DNA of 22,630 bases. Origin: Treponema sp. UBA6988 (GTDB lineage: Bacteria; Spirochaetota; Spirochaetia; Treponematales; Treponemataceae). Below, piece by piece: positions 1 to 6,891 of the stretch. Where the stretch lies: contig DJYC01000072.1 of the NCBI GenBank assembly GCA_002448445.1, positions 1-22,630 on the forward strand, in the 5' to 3' direction. Below the pieces are notes generated by a model. It was given only the letters and a program-made list of their open reading frames with translations. It ran no database searches and had not been told where the DNA came from. Within the stretch, counting starts at the first letter, position 1, and each line of letters begins with the position of its first letter. The translations under genes were made by a program, and so were the position numbers.

Positions 1-180
1 AAAGTTGCCTACTCCGAAGCGAGGGTTTTCCCTGCTTGAAACTTCGTTGCAAGTTCCCCTTAGACCCCTCCCTTTCCCGGCACGGCTTAGGGGCCATATC
101 GCTCAACGTTTCGCGATATGCCTAAGAACCCCCAAATTTTTGGTTAACATGCATCTTATTCCATGACAATAGTTGTTTAC
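1..180. repeat. Hairpin-rich intergenic segment at the left window edge
   Basis: No gene is visible here. The stretch holds several inverted repeats. AGGG-TTTT-CCCT lies at about 23-34. A long imperfect hairpin runs from 86 to 126: CTTAGG (86-91) pairs with CCTAAG (121-126), and CATATCGC (95-102) pairs with GCGATATG (113-120), with a 3-base bulge on the left arm. The style (GC-rich arms, CTTAGGGGCC-like blocks) resembles the other two repeat gaps in the window, 2461-2964 and 21929-22139. It looks like an accumulation of non-coding repeats; a structured RNA cannot be excluded. Confidence 0.45.
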
Positions 181-217
181 AAAAAGACCGCTCCCTGAGC
201 TTGTCGAAGGGGCGGTC
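181..217 (-). terminator. Rho-independent terminator of the chemoreceptor gene
   Basis: On the minus strand a hairpin with arms GACCGC (212-217 read in reverse) and GCGGTC (186-191), extended by three further pairs including one G-U, is followed by five T (complement of A181-185). It starts about 40 bases after the stop codon of the chemoreceptor gene. Its apical part contains TTCGACAAGCTCAGGG (complement of 193-208), a near-copy of a repeat found again at 2777-2792. Confidence 0.7.
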
Positions 218-259
218 CTTTGTTAAGACAATTATTGCTAAAAACCAGCTTGGTGCAAA

Positions 260-2377
260 TTAAACCTTAAAGAGGTCAATCTGGCTACCAATCTTGCTGA
301 TTGAATTCTGTACGTTCTGGGAAATGTCGTTGAGCTGCATACCAGTCTCGTTAATCTTGCGGGCACCAGATGCCATCTCGTCCATACTCTGCATCATTCC
401 GTCGGTAGCATCGCGCAAAGAATTCATCTCGTGAACAATGCGTGAACTCTTTTCTGCCATTTCCTGTGAAGCCGTGTGAACCTGAGCGGTACTGTCGTTC
501 ATGTTCTTAAGGGCCTCGCTAATCTGGCGGCTACCAGAATTCTGCTCTTCCATAGCAGCCTTAATCTGCATAACAAGCTCATCTGTCTGCTTAATCTTGT
601 TGGTAACAGAAGTAAAGGCTTCGCTTGCGTCATTAGAAGCAGATGCAACGGAAACAATAGAATCCTTAATATTGTTAAGCTGTTCACCGATTGTCTTTGA
701 CTGTGAAGAGGAAGTTTCGGAAAGCTTACGGATTTCGTCTGCAACAACAGAGAAGCCCTTACCAGCCTCACCAGCGTGTGCAGCTTCAATAGCGGCGTTC
801 ATAGCAAGAAGGTTTGTCTGCTCAGCAATGCTTGAGATTGCAAGGTTAGCTTCCTGAAGCATTTCTGACTGGGTTTCTATCTGGCGAATACGCTCGTTAA
901 CGTCCTGCTGCTTTGCAAAACCGGTCTGTGCGTCCGCATTAAGCGTTGTAAACTGGTCTGCCATCTTATCTACAGACTGGTTTACAGAAGAAATGTTGCT
1001 AATCATCTCTTCTACAGCGGCAGAAGCCTGTGTAACACCTGTTGCCTGGCTTTCGATAAGGTTGCTTACCTGTGAAATTGTAGAAGAAACACCCCTAACA
1101 GCATCAACTGTCTGTCCTACAGTCATGTTCTGGGAAGAAATCTGCTTGTGAACGCTTTCTATGTTGGCAATAATCTGGGTAATTGCGCTTGCAGTGTCAT
1201 GGGTTGAATTTGAAAGGTCAATACCCGTGGTGTTAAGCTCAACATTGGTTTCCTTAATTTCCTTAACGATTTTCTGCAGCTTGTCACAGAAGGCGTCAAA
1301 GTGGATGATAAGGTCTCCAATTTCGTCACGCACAAGGAGCTTTACGCGGCGGCTAAGGTTTGCATCTTCGGATTCAAGTTCAACAAGAACCTTGGTAATG
1401 TTGTTAAGACGCCACATAAGCCATCTTACAAAGCGGCCACCAAAGAATATTGCTATAAGGAATACAAGCAGGGAAATAGGAATAACAACCTTAAGGGTTG
1501 CATTCTTTACCTGTCCAATAACAGCAAGGCTCTTTGCAACAAAGAACATACCGATAACCTTGCCTTCATGATTCTTAAGCGGAATATAGACACAGAAGTA
1601 GTCCTTACCACCAATTATAAGCTCACCGTTAAAGCGGACACCCTTGTTGAATACGTTGTCAAGAACGTGCTTGTCTTCCTGCTTGGTACCAGTCAGCTTC
1701 TTTCCGTTCATATCCGTAAGCGTAGTGTTTACGCGGACATTTTCGCGGAAAATAGTACAGTCCATATTGAATATCTTGTTAACAGCCGGAAGCAAAGAAC
1801 CGCCAACCAAGTCGTAGGCAACCATAACCGCACCTATAATCTTTCCGTCATTGCGTATAGGAGCCGCACAAACCATTACAAAGTCATCGTTAGCAGCCCA
1901 ACCGTAGGACTTTACGACATTACCTGCAAGGGCTGGCTTTAGCGTTGAACTTTGCGTAAGGTCAAAGCTTTCGCCCATACCAACAGCTCCACCGGGAACA
2001 ATCTTACCCTTTGCATCCGTTACCGCAACACGTTCAATCTCAAAACCGGGAACCATGCCCTGCAGTATTTTTTGCAGCCTGGCCGAATCATGCTCTTCCA
2101 AGCATTCTATAACATCATAAGACTGTGACAGGGAAAGCGCGGCTCCGTAAAGGGTCTTCATCCAGTCTTCAAGGATGAATTCCACACCGTCGGCTGCTTC
2201 TTTTAGAGTATTCTTAGTATCTGTGCGGAGGTTTCTGTTAAAAATATAAATGGAAATAAATGCAATTCCAAGGCAACAAACAAGCGCAACCGCACCAATA
2301 ACGGCAGTAAGTTTTGTTGCAATCTGAACGTTGCGCTTTGCATTTGTATCAAAGCGATTCAATTCTTTCATTGCCAT
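260..2377 (-). CDS. Methyl-accepting chemotaxis protein
   Basis: A 705-residue transmembrane chemoreceptor that would pass ligand signals to CheA/CheW and steer flagellar rotation. A membrane segment at about 23-46 is followed by a periplasmic sensor region to about 290. This contains two Cache-like strand patterns (around 167-190 and 259-283, each of the form hydrophobic-PI/PLK-N-GK-IIG). A second membrane segment lies at about 295-314, a HAMP region at about 315-372, and then the long cytoplasmic coiled coil. The signalling tip at about 518-555 is classical (AEQTNLLAMNAAIEAA, then GKGFSVVADEIRKLSE). The C-terminus lacks an obvious CheR-tethering pentapeptide. The start is supported by AGGAG six bases upstream, a sigma-70-like promoter precedes it, and a terminator follows. 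The ligand cannot be read from the sequence. Confidence 0.95.
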   Translation of the reverse strand: MAMKELNRFDTNAKRNVQIATKLTAVIGAVALVCCLGIAFISIYIFNRNLRTDTKNTLKEAADGVEFILEDWMKTLYGAALSLSQSYDVIECLEEHDSARLQKILQGMVPGFEIERVAVTDAKGKIVPGGAVGMGESFDLTQSSTLKPALAGNVVKSYGWAANDDFVMVCAAPIRNDGKIIGAVMVAYDLVGGSLLPAVNKIFNMDCTIFRENVRVNTTLTDMNGKKLTGTKQEDKHVLDNVFNKGVRFNGELIIGGKDYFCVYIPLKNHEGKVIGMFFVAKSLAVIGQVKNATLKVVIPISLLVFLIAIFFGGRFVRWLMWRLNNITKVLVELESEDANLSRRVKLLVRDEIGDLIIHFDAFCDKLQKIVKEIKETNVELNTTGIDLSNSTHDTASAITQIIANIESVHKQISSQNMTVGQTVDAVRGVSSTISQVSNLIESQATGVTQASAAVEEMISNISSVNQSVDKMADQFTTLNADAQTGFAKQQDVNERIRQIETQSEMLQEANLAISSIAEQTNLLAMNAAIEAAHAGEAGKGFSVVADEIRKLSETSSSQSKTIGEQLNNIKDSIVSVASASNDASEAFTSVTNKIKQTDELVMQIKAAMEEQNSGSRQISEALKNMNDSTAQVHTASQEMAEKSSRIVHEMNSLRDATDGMMQSMDEMASGARKINETGMQLNDISQNVQNSISKIGSQIDLFKV

Positions 2378-2422
2378 AAAAACTCCTAAACATCCAATAT
2401 ATGGAATCTAAAATTTTTCTTA

Positions 2423-2451
2423 ATTATACTATGAAAATACAAATCAGTCTA
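2423..2451 (-). promoter_or_regulatory. Sigma-70-type promoter of the chemoreceptor gene
   Basis: On the minus strand TAGACT (complement of 2446-2451) and a perfect TATAAT (complement of 2423-2428) are separated by 17 bases. They lie about 45 bases upstream of the ATG. No sigma-28-like CGATAA box is seen here, so this receptor looks housekeeping-transcribed, in contrast to flgM. Confidence 0.65.
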
Positions 2452-2698
2452 CATTAAAATAGCCGAATTGTTAGAATTCCCCAAGGGGGAAGGTCTTCCC
2501 CTCGCTCCAGCCACGAGTCGCTGCGCTTTGTCGTGTCTTCCGCAACCCCTTCTCCTAGCACAAACAAAGCAAGTGCGTATGTTTGTGGCCCCTAAAACCC
2601 CGGTATTCAACAACATTTAATATCGGAAAAAAGGGACATACTTATTACTGCCCAAAAATTGCCATTCCCCCAAACTGCCATTAGCACAACAAACCGTC

Positions 2699-2754
2699 AT
2701 GCCGAACTGCTACGCCACATTCGCACGCACTTGCTACGAATGTGGATTCGGCAT
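2699..2754. repeat. Nested inverted repeat (cruciform-like)
   Basis: Outer arms ATGCCGAA (2699-2706) and TTCGGCAT (2747-2754) enclose inner arms CCACATTCG (2715-2723) and CGAATGTGG (2737-2745), all perfectly complementary. The 13-base inner loop has no coding signal. From memory, CGTCATGCCGAA-type palindromes recur in intergenic DNA of several unrelated bacteria, so this is probably a dispersed repeat rather than a specific regulatory RNA. Confidence 0.6.
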
Positions 2755-2776
2755 CTGTACCGCCATCCTTCCATGG

Positions 2777-2792
2777 TTCGACAGGCTCAGGG
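2777..2792 (+). repeat. Dispersed TTCGACARGCTCAGGG element
   Basis: TTCGACAGGCTCAGGG here matches the complement of 193-208 at 15 of 16 positions. A diverged relative (TTCGGGCAAGCTCAGGA) sits at 2904-2920. One copy lies inside the chemoreceptor terminator. Similar sequences are, from memory, frequent intergenic repeats in diverse bacteria. Confidence 0.55.
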
Positions 2793-2874
2793 AACGTATT
2801 TGTTTCTTGCCAAAAAATATCGAGCCATGGAGGGCGGGTTAACAACGTGCAGAATTGCAAAGCGATTCTGCAAT

Positions 2875-2909
2875 CCCGAAAAAAATCCACGGAAGGATTT
2901 TTTTTCGGG
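2875..2909 (-). terminator. Hairpin downstream of the omptin gene, possible terminator
   Basis: CCCGAAAAAAATCC (2875-2888) pairs with GGATTTTTTTTCGGG-type sequence (2895-2909) with a single extra T, around the loop ACGGAA (2889-2894). It begins about 55 bases past the omptin stop codon. The A/T tracts lie inside the stem rather than after it, so terminator function is less certain than hairpin formation. The loop sequence is shared with hairpins at 17762-17777 and 17822-17859. Confidence 0.45.
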
Positions 2910-2964
2910 CAAGCTCAGGATGACAGTTCATTTAACATTCGATAAACCGGCATTTGCTGGCCGC

Positions 2965-4110
2965 CTAGTTAAAGGCATACCTATAGCCTAGGGTAAATTC
3001 TATAGAAGAAAAATCAAAACCGCTCGTGTACTTGTAATATTTTCCGTTTTGCCAGTAGGAGCAGTCAAAATACTCGTCGTAAGAGGCATTTTCCCATGCG
3101 GCAGACTTTGCAGTTCCTTCCATGGTTTGCAAGGCGGTATACTTTGTTGCAAAAACCAGGCTGCTTTTCTTGGAAAAATTATATGCAAAGTCAAGTTCAG
3201 CCCTTATTCCGCCAAAATTGTCCTCAATTTCATCAAGATAATAGACCCCCGTAACCAAATGGGAATCCAGCGACTGAACAAAAGTCCACAGGTTCACCGC
3301 CATGGAAAAGCCCATGTCCAGCTTTGTGGTAATTTCCATGTTAAAGCGGCCGCCAAGCCATGCCTGGAGCACAGCCCTCTCAAGACTAAGCACTTCATCA
3401 CCGCCAATCTCTATATCGTAACTGTTATCCGCATCGTTATAGCTTCCGTAGTAGACGTTTGCTTCTGTTCCGTTCCTGTTGTAATAGGAACCAGATGCCC
3501 CCATGGCAGAAAAAAATGAATGAACGTAGGAAAGTTCTGCGAAGGGGGAAAAAGAGAGTGAGTCTGCCACATTGAACATGTAGGAAAGCTCGCCTGAGAA
3601 TTCATAGTAGTAGTTTGTCTTGCAGTCGCTCTCGGTGTAGTTTGTCTTTATGTTTGCATATTCAGCTGCACAGTTGGGAAAGTAGGAAACATTCATCCAG
3701 TCGGAGTCAAAAACAGAGCCACACCGTGCCGGAATGGCGGTTCTGGCGCTTGCAGATATGTAGAGGTTCTTCCAGCCCGCGCTCACTTTTGCCCTAGGCA
3801 TAAAAAGGGGTTTTTGCTGCCATTCCAGGTAACTGAGAGTCCGCCTGCCAGCAGAATCTACGTTCAAAAAAACATATTCACCCTGTTCTGCAAAGCGCAC
3901 CGTCACGTCAGCTTCCACAGAAAAATGAAAGTCCGAAGCCTTTGCATACAAATTTGGGCATGTTAGCAAATACAAGAGAGCAAATAGCAGCAGAAGCAAT
4001 GTCTTGCTGCGCCCCCACCATATATGGCGAGAAAAAGTCATTTCGGCAGGCTCAATGACCGTATACATATCAGTTCTCAGCCCAACCTCAACATCTTTAT
4101 TCCTTGTCAT
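2965..4110 (-). CDS. Omptin-family outer-membrane protease homologue
   Basis: A 381-residue exported protein that I identify as an omptin (OmpT/Pla-type beta-barrel aspartyl-like protease). After a long N-terminal stretch there is a hydrophobic signal segment at about 36-50 ending near YAKA. Omptin landmarks follow in order: a TLSYLEWQ stretch like OmpT's ISDLKWK, FDSDWMN (D135, D137) matching the OmpT DQDWMD catalytic loop, a GSYYNRNG segment like OmpT's GGSYIYS, and LDSH (D282, H284) matching the OmpT D-E-H catalytic pair. The C-terminus YRYAFN is barrel-like. The chosen ATG overlaps the upstream pseudouridine synthase gene by 14 bases and has AGGAAG six bases before it. A later Met (codon 24, position 4041) would give a more ordinary signal peptide but lacks a good ribosome site. 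The substrate is unknown. Confidence 0.75.
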   Translation of the reverse strand: MTRNKDVEVGLRTDMYTVIEPAEMTFSRHIWWGRSKTLLLLLFALLYLLTCPNLYAKASDFHFSVEADVTVRFAEQGEYVFLNVDSAGRRTLSYLEWQQKPLFMPRAKVSAGWKNLYISASARTAIPARCGSVFDSDWMNVSYFPNCAAEYANIKTNYTESDCKTNYYYEFSGELSYMFNVADSLSFSPFAELSYVHSFFSAMGASGSYYNRNGTEANVYYGSYNDADNSYDIEIGGDEVLSLERAVLQAWLGGRFNMEITTKLDMGFSMAVNLWTFVQSLDSHLVTGVYYLDEIEDNFGGIRAELDFAYNFSKKSSLVFATKYTALQTMEGTAKSAAWENASYDEYFDCSYWQNGKYYKYTSGFDFSSIEFTLGYRYAFN

Positions 4111-4903
4111 TATTGTCTTCCTGTTGAATTTGCTGAATTCCTCCAGCTTCATTTATAGGCTCAAAGGGGTCAACCTTAAAAATCTTTGCAAACTGCTTTC
4201 GCACAGCCTCCATATCGCGCGGATAGGGTGCGGTAAAAGTCATCTCGTGGGCATTGCTTGGATGCTCAATCTTTAGGCTGTAGGCATGAAGGGCAAGGCG
4301 GCTAAGAAGAGGTTTTTCTGCCTCCACGTCCCCGTTCCACTTGCGCTTAACGTCGCTAAGGCGGACAGGCTTCTGGTTACCGGAATAAAGCGGGTCGCAA
4401 ACAATGCTAAGTCCCAGCGAGGAAAGGTGCACGCGTATCTGGTGGGTGCGGCCGGTGCGGGGGCAGGCTTCTATCCAGCTGTAGGGGCCGCAGTTTCCAA
4501 TCAGCCTAAAGTCCGTTATGGAAATTTTCCCTCCGCGGGGGTTTACAATAGTGCGGTGCTTGGAATCTCCGTCAGGCTCAAGCTTTAGGTCAACGGTCTT
4601 TTGTTCCCAGAGGGGATGGCCGTTTACAAGGCAGTGGTAGGTCTTTTTTACGCCCCTCTCCTCAAACTGAACGCTCAGGCTGCGGTGGGCATCTGCATTG
4701 CGGGCATAGATTACAAGTCCGCTCGTGTCCTTGTCTATGCGGTGGACGGCAAAAAGCTTTCCAAATTCCTTGGATGCTTCCGTATCAAGGCGCGGGGCAT
4801 CCGCATCGTAGCGGTCCTGGGCAACCAAGAGCCCAGAGCGCTTGTTAAGGACTACAATGTCGTTGTCAAAGTAAATAACTGTGTAATTTGGCACTGCTTT
4901 CAT
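4097..4903 (-). CDS. RluA-family RNA pseudouridine synthase
   Basis: A 268-residue enzyme predicted to isomerise uridine to pseudouridine in rRNA or tRNA. The catalytic block HRIDKDTSGLVI carries the invariant Asp (D57), preceded by the DNDIVVLNKRSG strand that opens this family. Downstream, RTGRTHQIRVHLSSLG and DPLYSG are standard RluA/RluD blocks. No N-terminal S4 RNA-binding domain is present. The first Met with the family's N-terminal register is used; the frame also has an upstream TTG at 4930. No clear Shine-Dalgarno precedes the ATG, and a TATACT box lies seven bases upstream, so initiation may be leaderless or weak. It overlaps the omptin gene start. Target position and paralogue (RluA, RluC, RluD or TruC) cannot be fixed. 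Confidence 0.88.
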   Translation of the reverse strand: MKAVPNYTVIYFDNDIVVLNKRSGLLVAQDRYDADAPRLDTEASKEFGKLFAVHRIDKDTSGLVIYARNADAHRSLSVQFEERGVKKTYHCLVNGHPLWEQKTVDLKLEPDGDSKHRTIVNPRGGKISITDFRLIGNCGPYSWIEACPRTGRTHQIRVHLSSLGLSIVCDPLYSGNQKPVRLSDVKRKWNGDVEAEKPLLSRLALHAYSLKIEHPSNAHEMTFTAPYPRDMEAVRKQFAKIFKVDPFEPINEAGGIQQIQQEDNNDKE

Positions 4904-4967
4904 AGAGGCAAGTATATACCATAGTTGCAAAATATTCTATAGAATAAGCGTTTGCCAGATACCAATT

Positions 4968-5606
4968 TCAGCGCGTTACCGAAACAGCCTTTACGATTTT
5001 TAGCGCGGTGGTAAGCAAGGGAGAAAGCGGGTGTATCTTTCCGTCACTGCCGTCGGGAGAACCGGTGCCGGTTAGATTGAGGCGTATCTCTCTTTCTTCA
5101 AATGAGGATGGGATGCTTGCCGTGTAGACTACGGATGGCTGGCCGTTTACACCGCTGTTTTTCTTTGTGTAGCTGTCGTTGTAGTCAAAGCTGGTGTTGA
5201 ACTCTGCAAAGATTTTGCAGTTGCCCTCACCAATTTCAGCCGTAAAAATTACGCCGCCTTTTGGGGTTGCGCTTGTAACTGCATCAATGTTTGCCTCCCC
5301 GCTTTTTTTTGCCGATGAGGATTTTGCTTTTGGGGCTTCGTTTTTGGATTTGTGGTACCAGACAGGGAGAGATTCTGGGCGGCCCTCCTTGGGAGCAAAC
5401 CACCAGCTCTTTTTTCCTGCCCGCTCGGTTACGTAAAGGGTGCGGATAAAGTTTCCCTCTTCGTCTTCAAGCCATACGGCAAACTGAGGCTCTCTTTTCT
5501 GCTTCCAACATTGGCCTGCTCCAACGGAAACAGTAACTTCTCTTGCAAAGGCAAAAGAAAATACAAGTGTAATTCCAAGTGCTAAAAATGTGACAAGTTT
5601 TTTCAT
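4968..5606 (-). CDS. Secreted DUF2271-type protein with possible covalent-flavin motif
   Basis: A 212-residue protein with a clean Sec signal peptide (KK, hydrophobic to about residue 20, then cleavage after AFA). The region QFAVWLEDEEGNFIRTLYVT followed by a tryptophan-rich stretch resembles DUF2271 periplasmic proteins. Residues 108-114 read DAVTSAT, which fits the D-x-x-[ST]-[GS]-A-T consensus at which ApbE attaches FMN to threonine in NqrC/RnfG and other extracytosolic proteins; T114 would be the modified residue. The domain family is recalled, and the flavin site is inferred. It starts 2 bases after the upstream flavoprotein stop with GGAG about ten bases before ATG, so it is the last gene of the TetR operon. 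No ApbE gene is in the window. Confidence 0.6.
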   Translation of the reverse strand: MKKLVTFLALGITLVFSFAFAREVTVSVGAGQCWKQKREPQFAVWLEDEEGNFIRTLYVTERAGKKSWWFAPKEGRPESLPVWYHKSKNEAPKAKSSSAKKSGEANIDAVTSATPKGGVIFTAEIGEGNCKIFAEFNTSFDYNDSYTKKNSGVNGQPSVVYTASIPSSFEEREIRLNLTGTGSPDGSDGKIHPLSPLLTTALKIVKAVSVTR

Positions 5607-5608
5607 TG

Positions 5609-6187
5609 TTATTTCTCCAGTTTTTTTGCGAGTTTTTCTGCACGACTAATTATTTTTTCCGGCAATGCCTGCATGTTTTTTGTTCCGGCAAGCATAATCT
5701 TTCCTTTTATTTTTACACCCGAATAATAAAGTATTTCTTTTACGGCCGCATAAGCCTTTGTGCTCTGCCCGGCAAGAATGTTGAGCGGGAAAGGCGTTGT
5801 GCAGGCGTTTACTATCAGGGCTTTTTTTCCTTTTAGCAGGGGAATTGGAATGCCCATTTTGCTTTCTCCCATCATCAGGGCAACCTGACGGTCAAAGAGG
5901 CTTTTTAGCTTTCCGCTTATGTTTCCCCAGTAGACAGGGGAGCCTACCACAATTGCATTGCAAGCTTTAAGCGAAGCCCCTATGCGGTGGGCATCGTCTT
6001 TAGGAAGAATGCAGTCTCCCTTTTCGCGGCACTTCATGCAGCCAATGCAGCACTTAAAGTCCAGCCTGTTCACTTCCACAAATTCTGTTTCGTGGCCGTC
6101 TGCCTTAAGCCTTTTTTCCATTGCACCAAGAATTTGCGAAACCTTGCCTGTCTTTCTTGGCGAAGCGTTTAAAATCAGCACCTTCAT
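5609..6187 (-). CDS. Iron-sulfur flavoprotein / NADPH-dependent FMN reductase family
   Basis: A 192-residue flavodoxin-fold oxidoreductase. The N-terminus MKVLILNASPRKTGK is the FMN-phosphate loop of this family. GSPVYWGNISGKLKSLFDR, starting at about residue 82, is the second flavin-binding segment. Between them, C47-x2-C50-x2-C53-x5-C59 matches the compact cysteine motif that binds a 4Fe-4S cluster in archaeal and bacterial iron-sulfur flavoproteins. It would transfer electrons in the cytoplasm; the physiological acceptor is unknown. Its ATG overlaps the TetR stop (ATGA), with GGAG seven bases upstream, so translation is probably coupled and expression is under the TetR promoter. Confidence 0.88.
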   Translation of the reverse strand: MKVLILNASPRKTGKVSQILGAMEKRLKADGHETEFVEVNRLDFKCCIGCMKCREKGDCILPKDDAHRIGASLKACNAIVVGSPVYWGNISGKLKSLFDRQVALMMGESKMGIPIPLLKGKKALIVNACTTPFPLNILAGQSTKAYAAVKEILYYSGVKIKGKIMLAGTKNMQALPEKIISRAEKLAKKLEK

Positions 6188-6783
6188 TTTTCATCTCCAA
6201 AAACAGATTTTATCCACAGCTTAACAAAAGCATCCGTAAACTTTTTTCCTTTGTCCCAGTATTCAACGTCACATTTTTTTAGAATGACAGCTTCTATGCA
6301 GCCCCACAGTCCCGAAACCAAAAGGCCAATATCAAGGCGGGGATTGGCAGAAGAAGCGCTTCCTTCCGCAATTGCTTTTTTTAGGATTTCCTCTCCGGTG
6401 CGGTTGCAGATGTAATATTCTTCTATTAGTTCCGGGGGAAGAGTGTCTGCGGATTTAATTCCCTGCATTACAAGAAGGGCAAGCCGGGGGTTTTCAAAAC
6501 TCCAGTCGCAGAAGGCATTAACGGCATTCCTTACCTGGCTCTTTGCACTCCGTCCCTTTACTGCGGCAGCCTTTATCCTTTCGTTAAGCTCCCGGATGTA
6601 GTCAAGGGCTATGGCTTGGAAAAGCGTGTCCTTGTCCTTGTAATAGTGGTAGATATTCGTTGCAGTTATCCCGCATTTTTTTGCAATGTCCCTCATTCCA
6701 ATCTGGGAAGGCTCTGCTTCCATAAGAAGCTCCAAAGTCTTCTGCTTAATCAGGGGAATTATCTGTGGATTGGCATTCCGCAT
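6184..6783 (-). CDS. TetR/AcrR-family transcriptional regulator
   Basis: A 199-residue one-component repressor. The N-terminal three-helix DNA-binding domain ends in the typical MRDIAKKCGITATNIYHYYK helix-turn-helix at about 30-49, followed by a divergent all-helical ligand domain. It is first in an operon with the iron-sulfur flavoprotein and the DUF2271 protein, so its ligand may be a redox-active or electrophilic compound handled by them (inference). The ATG has GAGG upstream. A consensus promoter with an overlapping near-perfect 9-base inverted repeat lies 25-60 bases upstream, which indicates autorepression. It is divergent from yhbY. Confidence 0.93.
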   Translation of the reverse strand: MRNANPQIIPLIKQKTLELLMEAEPSQIGMRDIAKKCGITATNIYHYYKDKDTLFQAIALDYIRELNERIKAAAVKGRSAKSQVRNAVNAFCDWSFENPRLALLVMQGIKSADTLPPELIEEYYICNRTGEEILKKAIAEGSASSANPRLDIGLLVSGLWGCIEAVILKKCDVEYWDKGKKFTDAFVKLWIKSVFGDEK

Positions 6784-6807
6784 GGCAAACCTCGCTAACT
6801 TTGCATT

Positions 6808-6844
6808 ACAACGTTAATATAACATTGTTAAATTATATTGTCAA
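6808..6844 (-). promoter_or_regulatory. TetR operon promoter with overlapping operator
   Basis: On the minus strand a perfect TTGACA (complement of 6839-6844), 17 bases, and TATATT (complement of 6816-6821). Overlapping the -10 box is an inverted repeat ACAACGTTA (6808-6816), three bases, TAACATTGT (6820-6828), with one mismatch between arms. Its length and position are typical of a TetR operator. Confidence 0.72.
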
Positions 6845-6856
6845 GATTTTTTCATA

Positions 6857-6885
6857 TTGCAAGCACGGCAAATTTTGGATATTAT
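6857..6885 (+). promoter_or_regulatory. Promoter of the yhbY-mtnN-luxS run, apparently leaderless
   Basis: TTGCAA (6857-6862), 17 bases, TATTAT (6880-6885). The ATG of yhbY follows after only six bases, at the expected transcription start, and no Shine-Dalgarno sequence lies between. The -35 box is 12 bases from the divergent TetR promoter's -35 box. Confidence 0.55.
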
Positions 6886-6891
6886 GGTATT

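Larger units (their letters stand above)
2461..2964. repeat. Composite repeat-rich intergenic region
   Basis: This 0.5 kb gap has open frames but none with family resemblance or a ribosome site; I read it as non-coding. Inverted repeats follow one another: GGGGAAG/CTTCCCC (2486-2501), CACGA/TCGTG (2512-2535), CACAAAC/GTTTGTG (2559-2587), a nested pair at 2699-2754, GCC-ATGGAG-GGC (2824-2835), GCAGAAT/ATTCTGC (2849-2871), and an A/T-rich hairpin at 2875-2909. It also holds one clear copy (2777-2792) and one variant copy (2904-2920) of a TTCGACARGCTCAGGG element. Confidence 0.55.

Noticed and set aside
1301..1942. Long plus-strand frame (about 213 codons) opposite the chemoreceptor
   Set aside because: It is antisense to an unmistakable coding sequence and shows no domain; its length follows from the codon use of the real gene.
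2777..2792. GGTTCGA-like string suggestive of a tRNA T-arm
   Set aside because: No acceptor, D or anticodon arm can be built around it; it belongs to the dispersed repeat.
2659..2991. Open frame of about 110 codons in the repeat-rich gap
   Set aside because: It runs through several inverted repeats, has no ribosome site or family resemblance, and overlaps the end of the omptin gene.
4933..4946. Perfect 14-base palindrome TATTCTATAGAATA before the pseudouridine synthase gene as an operator
   Set aside because: It coincides with promoter-like AT-rich sequence and is unsupported by a second copy; it is kept only as a weak observation.
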